Under the pieces are notes generated by a model. That model worked only from the letters and a program-made list of their open reading frames with translations. It had not been told where the DNA came from and did no database searches. A program made the translations under genes and the position numbers. 15,608 nt of DNA, taken from NCBI GenBank assembly GCA_937923325.1, contig CAKZUQ010000047.1, positions 1 to 15,608 of the forward strand, given 5' to 3'. Origin of the DNA: an uncultured Bacteriovoracaceae bacterium (GTDB lineage Bacteria > Bdellovibrionota > Bacteriovoracia > Bacteriovoracales > Bacteriovoracaceae). Shown here piece by piece: positions 1 through 6,601 of the stretch (position 1 is its first letter; every line of letters starts with the position of its first letter).

Positions 1-2782
1 TGTTTTATCTCAATCATGCTCAAGCTTTGTTAATCAAAATGGAACTTACTCTTGTTCTCCTTCTGTTTTAGATATAGATGGAGATACTCAAAGTTTTTCT
101 TTTGATTCAACAAATACTTGTAACTTTCTTTCAATAAATTCATCAACAGGAGTTATTTCAGGAACTCCAAGTAATTCAGATGTTGGTAATTGTATAATGG
201 CCTTCAAATCAAATGATGGAATGGTTGATTCAAATACGGAGTCCATTTCTTTAAGTGTCGTAAATGTAAATGATGCCCCTGTTTTATCTCAATCTTGTTC
301 AACTTCAACTAATGAAGATGCGGCATATTCTTGTACACCATCTGTTGTTGATCCAGATGTTGGAAATACTCAAAGTTTTTCGTTTGATTCAACAAATACT
401 TGTAACTTTCTTTCAATAAATTCTTCAACAGGAATTATTTCAGGAACTCCTGATAATTCAGATGTTGGTAATTGTATAATGGCATTCAAATCAAATGATG
501 GAATGGTTGATTCAAATACGGAGTCCATTTCTTTAAGTGTCATAAATGTAAATGATGCGCCTGTAACTCAAGACAATAATTTATCTGAAAGTTTTTCTAG
601 CCAAGAAAGAATAATTCCTCTTTTCTATACTGACATTGATGGAGACTTTGCCTCATCTTGTAGTGTCAATTCACTATCTAACCTTAGCATCACAACTCCT
701 TGTAACTGTACGACATCAGGAACTTGTACAGTTGGTGTTACTGGTCCTAATAATTATGATGGACCTGTTTCTTTTGTGTACAATGTAACAAATGACAATT
801 TAATATCTAATGACTCTACGATAACTTATCAACTTGTATCTCCACCAGCTCCATTCATTTCAATTTGGAGAACAACCACAAGTAATGAATCAATTACACT
901 ACCTTTAAGAAATAATTTTAATTATAACTTTATTGTTGACTGGGGAGATGGACACACATCTGAAGTGACAGCTTTTAATGATATTGATCGAACACATACT
1001 TATGCATCACCGGGAGACTATACCATCACGATGGATGGAACTCTTGAATCCTTTTATTTTAATAATAATTCAGCAAAAGACAAAATCATAAACATTATAG
1101 ACTTTGGAAATGTTGGGTGGACAAACCTTGATAATGCTTTTTATGGATGCTCAAATTTAACAAGCTTTGCCGGAGGGTCAACAAAGAATGTTACAAGTAT
1201 GAGCAATATGTTTTACAATACAACCAACCTAACAAACTTAGATTTATCTAGCTTTAATACATCAAATGTTACAAGTATGGGTGGTATGTTTCGCAACTCA
1301 AATTCTTTAATAAATTTAGATTTATCTAGCTTTGACACTTCAAATGTAATTAATATGGGTCAGATGTTTACAGGTCTAACTTCTTTAACAAATTTAAACT
1401 TATCTAGTTTTGACACATCAAATGTAATCAATATGAGTAGTATGTTTAGCGGTGCAAGTTCTCTAGTAAATCTAGATATAACACACTTTAATACATCAAA
1501 AGTCACAAACATGAGTGCAATGTTTCGTGACTTAAACTCTTTAACAGATCTAGATTTATCAAACTTAGATACTTCAAATGTAAGTAATATGAGTTCTATG
1601 TTTCAAGATACAAGATCTTTAATAAGTCTTGATACTTCAAATTTCAACACTTCAAATGTTACAAATATGAGTTTTATGTTTCGAGAAACGAGATCTTTGA
1701 TAAATCTAGATCTATCACACTTTAATACCTCTAATGTGATTAACATGAGTTCTATGTTTCGTGATTCAAACTCTTTAATAAATTTAGATTTATCTAGCTT
1801 TGACACTTCAAACGTTACAAATATGAATGCGATGTTTAACGCTGCAAGTTCTTTAACTAATTTAGATTTATCACATTTTAATACATCAAATGTTACAAAT
1901 ATGGCACTTATGTTTAATTCGACAAGTTCTTTAACTAATTTAAATTTATCAAATTTTGATACGTCACAAGTCACTGATATGACATTTATGTTTCACTCTG
2001 CAAGTTCTTTAACTAATCTAGACTTATCAAGTTTCAATACGTCAAATGTTACAAATATGAGAAATATGTTTCACTCTGCAAGTTCTTTAACTAGTTTAAA
2101 TTTATCAAATTTTGATACCTCACAAGTCACAGATATGGTATTTATGTTTAGCTCCGTAAGTTCTTTAACTAGTTTAAATTTATCAAATTTTGATACCTCA
2201 CAAGTCACAGATATGACATTTATGTTTCACTCTGCAAGTTCTTTAACTAATCTAGACTTATCAAGTTTCAATACGTCAAATGTTACAAATATGAGAAATA
2301 TGTTTCACTCTGCAAGTTCTTTAATTAGTCTAGACTTATCACATTTTAATACAACAAATGTTACAAATATGAGTAGTATGTTTAACTCTGCAAGTTCTTT
2401 AACAAGCTTAAACCTTTCTAGCTTTGACACATCAAATGTTACAAATATGAGTACTATGTTTAGAAATCTTGGCTCTTTAACAAGCTTAGATCTTTCTAGC
2501 TTTGACACTTCGAATGTTACAAATATGAGTAGTATGTTTAACTCTGCAAGTTCTTTAATTCATCTAGACTTATCACATTTTAATACAACAAATGTTACAA
2601 GTATGAGTCATATGTTTAACTCTGCAAGTTCTTTAACGTCGTTAAACGCAAACAATTGGAACATATCAAATGTTGGTGACAGTACTAACTTTTTGACTTT
2701 TACTCCATCTAATTTTGTCATTTATTGTGATCAAGGGGGATCCCCAGCTTCTGGAGACTTATTTGGAGAAGTTTGTAATTAA
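1..2782 (+). CDS. BspA-like (DUF285) repeat surface protein, 5'-truncated by window
   Basis: The reading frame is open from base 2, so the true start and any signal peptide lie upstream. The visible 926 residues show, in order: two near-identical cadherin/Ig-like repeats (residues 1-187) with four Cys each (QSC, YSC, NTC, GNC), each ending in NVNDAP; a third divergent cadherin-like domain (about 188-285); a PKD-like segment with VDWGDG at about 312 and HTYASPGDYTI; then 19 BspA/DUF285 leucine-rich units of the form xxMFxxxSSLTNLDLSSFDTSNVTNM. The tail has a Cys pair (YCDQGG ... EVCN). There is no LPXTG or other sorting signal. Such proteins are usually secreted or surface-exposed and bind host or matrix ligands; an adhesin role here is inference. 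A hairpin terminator follows at once. Confidence 0.88.
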   Translation, partial: VLSQSCSSFVNQNGTYSCSPSVLDIDGDTQSFSFDSTNTCNFLSINSSTGVISGTPSNSDVGNCIMAFKSNDGMVDSNTESISLSVVNVNDAPVLSQSCSTSTNEDAAYSCTPSVVDPDVGNTQSFSFDSTNTCNFLSINSSTGIISGTPDNSDVGNCIMAFKSNDGMVDSNTESISLSVINVNDAPVTQDNNLSESFSSQERIIPLFYTDIDGDFASSCSVNSLSNLSITTPCNCTTSGTCTVGVTGPNNYDGPVSFVYNVTNDNLISNDSTITYQLVSPPAPFISIWRTTTSNESITLPLRNNFNYNFIVDWGDGHTSEVTAFNDIDRTHTYASPGDYTITMDGTLESFYFNNNSAKDKIINIIDFGNVGWTNLDNAFYGCSNLTSFAGGSTKNVTSMSNMFYNTTNLTNLDLSSFNTSNVTSMGGMFRNSNSLINLDLSSFDTSNVINMGQMFTGLTSLTNLNLSSFDTSNVINMSSMFSGASSLVNLDITHFNTSKVTNMSAMFRDLNSLTDLDLSNLDTSNVSNMSSMFQDTRSLISLDTSNFNTSNVTNMSFMFRETRSLINLDLSHFNTSNVINMSSMFRDSNSLINLDLSSFDTSNVTNMNAMFNAASSLTNLDLSHFNTSNVTNMALMFNSTSSLTNLNLSNFDTSQVTDMTFMFHSASSLTNLDLSSFNTSNVTNMRNMFHSASSLTSLNLSNFDTSQVTDMVFMFSSVSSLTSLNLSNFDTSQVTDMTFMFHSASSLTNLDLSSFNTSNVTNMRNMFHSASSLISLDLSHFNTTNVTNMSSMFNSASSLTSLNLSSFDTSNVTNMSTMFRNLGSLTSLDLSSFDTSNVTNMSSMFNSASSLIHLDLSHFNTTNVTSMSHMFNSASSLTSLNANNWNISNVGDSTNFLTFTPSNFVIYCDQGGSPASGDLFGEVCN
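2..562 (+). repeat. Two tandem 93/94-codon cadherin/Ig-like domain repeats
   Basis: The unit starting at base 2 (VLSQSC) recurs at 281 (279 bp later), and the next unit boundary is at 563 (282 bp later). The second unit has one extra codon (DPDVGNTQ versus DIDGDTQ). The 3' halves of the two units, from about 178-280 and 460-562, differ at only about three bases. This indicates recent tandem duplication or gene conversion. More copies probably lie upstream of the window. Confidence 0.9.
1202..2683 (+). repeat. 19 in-phase 78-bp (26-codon) DUF285 repeats
   Basis: The ATG of the invariant MF pair falls at 1208, 1286, 1364, 1442 and so on to 2612, an exact 78-bp spacing with no indel across 18 steps. 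A degenerate unit (NAFYGCSNLTSF) precedes the array, and a degenerate unit with NWNISNVGDS ends it. The array encodes a regular solenoid. Because no unit has gained or lost a codon, length change must occur in whole units. Confidence 0.92.
1976..2324 (+). repeat. Higher-order 234-bp (three-unit) direct duplication inside the DUF285 array
   Basis: Bases 1976-2090 (115 bp) recur identically at 2210-2324, an offset of 234 bp or exactly three 78-bp units. The flanking 40 bases on the left differ at two positions. A second pair with the same 234-bp offset links about 2335 to about 2569 with few differences. The pattern suggests recent unequal exchange or slippage of three-unit blocks. Confidence 0.85.
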
Positions 2783-2836
2783 CTTTTATTCTGATTGATT
2801 CAAGATTTTTGTTTCTAAATGAACTTACTAAATTTT

Positions 2837-2859
2837 AATAGTGAGTTCACTATTTTTTT
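2837..2859 (+). terminator. Rho-independent terminator of the surface-protein gene
   Basis: AATAGTGA (2837-2844) and TCACTATT (2847-2854) form a perfect inverted repeat, effectively a 7-bp stem with a 4-base loop. A T run continues to 2859. The T run overlaps the stop codon (2858-2860) of the convergent hydrolase gene. On the minus strand the hairpin is followed by AAAATTT, so it is less likely to terminate from that side. Confidence 0.75.
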
Positions 2860-3571
2860 AAGAGACGATTAAATTAATTTCTTTTAAGATCTTAAATTGA
2901 ATTTCTTCACTATCATCTAAATCAGAATGGACCATTTCCGTTAACACATTTTTAACTTCTGTTCTCTCAAAGTCTTTAGCAATGTTTGGGCCATCATTTA
3001 AAAAGTCATAAGGACCTTGCGCAAGGTAATTTAAGTTCTTTTTTACATTTTGAGGAACAATATCATTATTAAAACCAACAGAATCTAAAGTAACTAGTAA
3101 ATCAATTTCTCTAAATCCATATTCAAGACTATTTAGCTCATTTGCAATTTCAACAACACTATCTCCACCAAAGCTGTGTCCAACTAAAACAATTGATTCT
3201 TTTGGATCTCTATTTTTAATATCTTCTAGAATTTTACCTTGTTCGTCCCAAGAATATTTTTGAGCATCACCTATGGCCTTTGACATGTCTTCAATACCAT
3301 CATAGTTTCCTTTTACAGAACCAGCTCCAAACCAATCAAATCCACTTACAAAGTAAATCCCAGGACCTTTGGCCATCATAGACTTATTTACTTGTACTTT
3401 TTGTATCTTTGAAACTTGATCTAATTCTTTTTTTAATTCTTTAGATTTACTTGAAAGAGAAATCTTATAGTCTTTTTGAACTTCTTGCTTTTGTGGTTCT
3501 ACTTTTTTAGAGGATTGCTGGTGATATTTTTTGGAAATAGTTTTTGAAGGAATTGACCCAAGTTTATTCAT
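2858..3571 (-). CDS. Alpha/beta-hydrolase-fold (lipase-like) protein downstream of parAB
   Basis: The 237-residue product has a Lys/Ser/Gln-rich N-terminal 64 residues without a signal peptide, so it is probably cytoplasmic. A lipase/esterase-like core follows: IYFVSGFDWFG at about 72-82, the nucleophile elbow VLVGHSFGG with Ser133, the strand LLVTLDSVG with Asp163, and VHSDLDD with His215. These three residues make a plausible Ser-Asp-His triad. I do not recognise the specific family, and the substrate is unknown. The gene follows parB after 49 bp on the same strand and is probably co-transcribed with it. ATG 3571 has no good Shine-Dalgarno sequence and lies inside a long hairpin. Met65 and Met66 are the next in-frame starts and would give about 173 residues, keeping the whole core. 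Confidence 0.75.
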   Translation of the reverse strand: MNKLGSIPSKTISKKYHQQSSKKVEPQKQEVQKDYKISLSSKSKELKKELDQVSKIQKVQVNKSMMAKGPGIYFVSGFDWFGAGSVKGNYDGIEDMSKAIGDAQKYSWDEQGKILEDIKNRDPKESIVLVGHSFGGDSVVEIANELNSLEYGFREIDLLVTLDSVGFNNDIVPQNVKKNLNYLAQGPYDFLNDGPNIAKDFERTEVKNVLTEMVHSDLDDSEEIQFKILKEINLIVS

Positions 3572-3599
3572 ATATTAATTCTATATCAATAAGCTTGGG
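3557..3599 (-). promoter_or_regulatory. Long hairpin enclosing the start codon of the hydrolase gene
   Basis: Arms 3557-3574 and 3582-3599 pair over 18 positions with one mismatch (3569/3587) and one G-T position (3563/3593), around a 7-base loop. In the minus-strand transcript the AUG (3571-3569) lies in the 3' arm just after the loop, so the initiation region would be paired. No U run follows, so it is not a standard terminator for parB. Translational control, or mRNA stabilisation between parB and the hydrolase gene, is inferred. Confidence 0.5.
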
Positions 3600-3620
3600 C
3601 CTTAAAATCGGAAAAATTGT

Positions 3621-4508
3621 CTACATATCGATCAATTCTTTCGCCTCATCCATGAGTTCTTTAAGCATTTTCTTAGTTTTTCTATCAAGATTCATGTCTT
3701 TTGACTTACTCTTCATAGCTTTCATTAAAAGTGCAGCACTTGCGCTCTTAGGTGTAGTCTTCGCTTTAGTCTTTGCTTTGGTTTTAGTTTTAACAACTGC
3801 CCCACTTGCATTGATTGCTCTTTTTAATTGAAGTCTCTTAGTTATTCTACCATCGATAATTTTCTTTTTAAGATCATCTTTGATTGCACCTTTTTCAAGA
3901 GCAGACCATTCTAATAAAACATATTTTTCAGTGTTATTAACTTTTGCAGCTTCTTTAACTTTCTTTGGTATTTTTGCAATTAAGATACATCTATGTACTT
4001 CTGACTTAGATATACCTAAAGCGGCCTGAATTTTTCTCTCGCTCGCTCCAGTTAATTTTTTATAACCAAAGATTGAATCTGCTTGGTCGATATAATGAAG
4101 TTGCTCTCTAGCGCTATTTTCTGAAAATTGAATGGCCATCAATTCTTCATCTGTTTTATTTTCTAAAATAAAACAAGGGGCCTTAGTCATATCAGCAATG
4201 GTCGAAATAGCTCTAAATCTTCTCTCACCACAAATTAATACAAACTTTGAACCTTCTCTATGAACAACCAAAGGTTGTATCAAACCATTTTCTTTAATGT
4301 TAGTAGCTAGCTCTGCTATAGACTCATCATTGAACTTTGTTCTTACTTGCTTTCTAACTTCAATTGTTGAAACAAGAATTTCATCTAATCTTGCTCCAAC
4401 TAAAAGTTTTTCATCTTTAAATTTAAAGAAATCATCACCTAAGTGACTTGCTATATCTTTTTTTGTTCTGTCTCTTTTCGAAACTCTTGTTTCAAATTTT
4501 TTTGCCAT
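3621..4508 (-). CDS. parB: ParB/Spo0J-family partition protein
   Basis: The product has 295 residues. The ParB N-terminal nuclease-like/CTP-binding domain shows GLIQPLVV (75-82), the box GERRFRA (94-100) and ENSAREQL (130-137), the counterpart of the usual ENLQRxDL. A helix-turn-helix follows at about 155-180 (ASERKIQAALGISKSEVHR), for parS-type DNA. A Lys/Thr/Ala-rich linker (about 240-256) leads to a short charged tail that may dimerise. ParB loads at centromere-like sites and stimulates the ParA ATPase. The start is supported by AGAAGGA about 8 bases upstream. parA lies 40 bp upstream on the same strand. Whether this is the main chromosomal pair is not decidable here; none of the usual oriC neighbours is present. 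Confidence 0.93.
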   Translation of the reverse strand: MAKKFETRVSKRDRTKKDIASHLGDDFFKFKDEKLLVGARLDEILVSTIEVRKQVRTKFNDESIAELATNIKENGLIQPLVVHREGSKFVLICGERRFRAISTIADMTKAPCFILENKTDEELMAIQFSENSAREQLHYIDQADSIFGYKKLTGASERKIQAALGISKSEVHRCILIAKIPKKVKEAAKVNNTEKYVLLEWSALEKGAIKDDLKKKIIDGRITKRLQLKRAINASGAVVKTKTKAKTKAKTTPKSASAALLMKAMKSKSKDMNLDRKTKKMLKELMDEAKELIDM

Positions 4509-4548
4509 TTTTTAATTCCTTCTAAAAAATAATAATTTTTAATGTTTT

Positions 4549-5328
4549 CTACATAAATCCTAAAGAATCCCACAATTTTTTGTAGTCTTTTTTACCTTTA
4601 GATTTTCTGTTCATTAAAAACATTGGCTTTCTTAAAGAGATAGATTCTTGCATATCAACAAGGTTTCTAATTCCAGGAGTAACATCAAAAGAATTTGCTA
4701 ACTCTTCTAATCTCGTTTGTTCAATCTTTCTTCTAGCATTAACCATTGAAGGAATGATGCTAAAGTCTAAACCTGGATTTTCACTTTCTTTAATTATCTC
4801 AAATGTATCCATTAGTTCTTCAAGACCATCAATTGAATAATCTTGAGCTTGAGTAGGTATCAAAATTCTATTACTTGCAACAAGAGACATAATTAACTCA
4901 TCACCAAGCATTGGAGGTGTATCGATAACAATGTAGTCATACTTATTATTTAGCTCATCGATTCTAAGCTTTAGTAATCTTTCTTTTCTTCCAGCCGTTT
5001 TTCTTACTTCCGCTTCAGAAAGAATTAATAATTTAGCTAAATTCGCTAAGTGTCTACTTGAAGGGATTACATCTAAATTAGCATGAAATTCGTACTTACC
5101 TTGAGAGGGAACAATCACATCCTCAGACTCAACATCACCTATTAACCACTCAGGAATTAGTGTTCTTCTAACTTCTGCCCCTAGGGTTGAAGATAGATTT
5201 CCCTGTGAATCTAGATCAATTACAAGGACTTTATGCCCTTCATTGGCCAAGTGCGTCGAAAGCTGATATGCCTGCATTGTCTTACCAACGCCACCTTTAT
5301 TGTTCGCAATCGTAATTACTTGTGTCAT
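4549..5328 (-). CDS. parA: ParA-family partition ATPase
   Basis: Taken from ATG 5328, the product has 259 residues. It has the deviant Walker A motif KGGVGKT (residues 11-17), the A' strand VLVIDLDSQGN (34-44) and Walker B YIVIDTPP (132-139). ParA dimerises on ATP, coats the nucleoid and moves ParB-bound DNA. An in-frame ATG at 5346 would add six residues but has no ribosome site, whereas ATG 5328 has AAGGAG 7 bases upstream, so 5328 is preferred. The gene heads the operon parA-parB-hydrolase and has its own promoter at 5372-5400. The length matches small chromosomal-type ParA (Soj) proteins without an N-terminal DNA-binding domain. Confidence 0.94.
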   Translation of the reverse strand: MTQVITIANNKGGVGKTMQAYQLSTHLANEGHKVLVIDLDSQGNLSSTLGAEVRRTLIPEWLIGDVESEDVIVPSQGKYEFHANLDVIPSSRHLANLAKLLILSEAEVRKTAGRKERLLKLRIDELNNKYDYIVIDTPPMLGDELIMSLVASNRILIPTQAQDYSIDGLEELMDTFEIIKESENPGLDFSIIPSMVNARRKIEQTRLEELANSFDVTPGIRNLVDMQESISLRKPMFLMNRKSKGKKDYKKLWDSLGFM

Positions 5329-5335
5329 AGCTGAA

Positions 5336-5341
5336 CTCCTT
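5336..5341 (-). promoter_or_regulatory. Ribosome binding site that fixes the parA start
   Basis: AAGGAG on the minus strand is followed by a 7-base spacer to ATG 5328. It overlaps the region just after the alternative ATG at 5346, which makes that longer start unlikely. Confidence 0.8.
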
Positions 5342-5371
5342 TTCATACTATTTTCATATACTTATATTAAA

Positions 5372-5400
5372 AGTGTAGGGGCATTTTCACGCAACGTCAA
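5372..5400 (-). promoter_or_regulatory. Sigma70-type promoter of parAB
   Basis: On the minus strand, TTGACG (5400-5395) is separated by 17 bases from TACACT (5377-5372). Transcription would start near 5365, giving a leader of about 37 nt before ATG 5328. The -35 hexamer is 5/6 and the -10 is 4/6 to consensus. Confidence 0.6.
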
Positions 5401-5403
5401 AAT
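5383..5403. promoter_or_regulatory. Imperfect palindrome overlapping the parA -35: candidate operator or divergent parS
   Basis: ATTTTCACG (5383-5391) and CGTCAAAAT (5395-5403) are inverted copies with one mismatch, separated by CAA. The palindrome covers the -35 hexamer and part of the spacer of the parA promoter. The TTTCACG arm matches half of the classical parS site (TGTTTCACGTGAAACA), but the 3-base spacer and the mismatch depart from it. Autoregulation by ParA or ParB is inferred. Confidence 0.4.
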
Positions 5404-5443
5404 TTAACTGCATAAAATCACTCACCTTTTAGCTTTTGTTCAA

Positions 5444-5472
5444 TTGTTAAATCATCAGAATATTGCTAAAAA
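5444..5472 (+). promoter_or_regulatory. Candidate leaderless promoter of nadA
   Basis: TTGTTA (5444-5449), a 17-base spacer and TAAAAA (5467-5472) place the expected transcription start at about 5479, the A of the nadA ATG. nadA has no Shine-Dalgarno sequence, and a frame stop (TAA 5467) sits just upstream. Each hexamer is only 4/6, so this is tentative. Confidence 0.35.
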
Positions 5473-5478
5473 TCATGC

Positions 5479-6588
5479 ATGCTAGATTTTTATAATAAAG
5501 AAGAACACATTGATCATAAACCTGCCATAACCAAAGAAGAGTTATCTGATGAGCAAGTTATTGAAGAGATTCACAAATTAAAGAATGAACTGAAAGATAA
5601 AGTTATCGTTTTGGGTCATCATTACCAACAAGATGATGTCATTCAATTTAGTGACTTAAGGGGTGACTCTTTAAAGCTGGCCAAAGATGCTGCCAAACTG
5701 ACTCACGAGTATATAATTTTCTGTGGTGTTCATTTCATGGCCGAAACGGCTGATATGCTTACAAAGCCTAATCAAAAAGTTATTCTTCCAGATATGAATG
5801 CTGGTTGCTCAATGGCCGATATGGCCAATAGAGATCAAATAGATATTGCCTGGAAAAATATTTTAAACGCAACAAACGAAAAAATTATTCCTATCACGTA
5901 TATAAACTGTACTGCAGCACTTAAATCATTTGTTGGAGAAAATGGAGGATCAATTTGTACATCTTCTAATGCTCATAAAGTTATTCGCTGGGCTCTAGAA
6001 GAAGGTGAAAAACTTTTATTCTTTCCAGATCAACATCTTGGAAGAAATACTTGCTTTGACCTAGGAATCTCTCTAGAGGATATGATTGTTTACAATCCAA
6101 ATATGCAAAATGGTGGAGTAACCGCTGAGCAAATAAAAAAGGCAAAAGTTATTCTTTGGTATGGTTACTGCTCTGTTCATCAAGGATTTAATGCAAATCA
6201 AGTGAAAGCACTAAAAGAGAAAGATCCTCAAATGACAGTAATTGTACACCCTGAGTGTAGCTTTGAAGTTGTACAAGAATCTGACATGAATGGAAGTACA
6301 GCTTATATCATTGAGACAATCAAAAATGCTCCAACAGGCTCTAAGTGGGCAGTAGGAACAGAAATTAACCTAGTCAAAAGACTACAAAGCGAATTTCCAG
6401 ATAAAATTATAACTTCTCTATCTCCATATCAGTGTCTCTGTACAACAATGTATAGAGTTAGACCAAGATGGTTACTAGAAACATTTCGAAGTATAAAAAG
6501 AAATGATGCTATCAATATCATCAAAGTAAGTGATGACGTAAAAGAAAATTCTTTAAAAGCCTTGGATAGAATGTTACAAATTTCTTAA
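5479..6588 (+). CDS. nadA: Quinolinate synthase
   Basis: The 369-residue product, close to the length of the Bacillus enzyme, condenses iminoaspartate with dihydroxyacetone phosphate to quinolinate in de novo NAD synthesis. It is cytoplasmic and binds a 4Fe-4S cluster. Visible motifs are VIVLGHHYQ (42-50), DLRGDSL (59-65), DMNAGCSMAD (105-114), WYGYCSVHQGF (227-237), HPEC (257-260), GTEI (293-296) and PYQCLCTTM (316-324). The expected cluster ligands are Cys110, Cys231 and Cys321 (or Cys319). ATG 5479 is the only reasonable start: a stop lies 12 bases upstream, and no in-frame ATG falls before the first motif. A cysteine desulfurase follows 13 bp downstream. nadB and nadC are not in the window. 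Confidence 0.97.
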   Translation: MLDFYNKEEHIDHKPAITKEELSDEQVIEEIHKLKNELKDKVIVLGHHYQQDDVIQFSDLRGDSLKLAKDAAKLTHEYIIFCGVHFMAETADMLTKPNQKVILPDMNAGCSMADMANRDQIDIAWKNILNATNEKIIPITYINCTAALKSFVGENGGSICTSSNAHKVIRWALEEGEKLLFFPDQHLGRNTCFDLGISLEDMIVYNPNMQNGGVTAEQIKKAKVILWYGYCSVHQGFNANQVKALKEKDPQMTVIVHPECSFEVVQESDMNGSTAYIIETIKNAPTGSKWAVGTEINLVKRLQSEFPDKIITSLSPYQCLCTTMYRVRPRWLLETFRSIKRNDAINIIKVSDDVKENSLKALDRMLQIS

Positions 6589-6601
6589 GGGGAATTTTAA
6601 T

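Noticed and set aside
1988..2310. TGTTTCAC parS half-sites in the repeat array
   Set aside because: They are codons of the MFHS unit, lack the second arm, and recur only because the unit was duplicated.
1603..2508. Minus-strand open frames across the DUF285 repeats (1603-1974 and 2305-2508)
   Set aside because: They are antisense images of the 78-bp repeat, with Val/Lys/Phe-rich repetitive products, no ribosome site and no family resemblance.
1202..2683. Regular 78-bp repeats as a possible CRISPR-like or non-coding array
   Set aside because: The period is a codon multiple, the frame stays open throughout, and the products are typical DUF285 units.
3544..3831. Plus-strand hydrophobic open frame antisense to the parB tail
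   Set aside because: It mirrors the Lys/Ala-rich linker of ParB; no ribosome site or independent support.
5329..5346. parA start at ATG 5346
   Set aside because: There is no ribosome site before it, whereas AAGGAG is well placed for ATG 5328, and ParA proteins usually begin just before the KGGVGKT strand.
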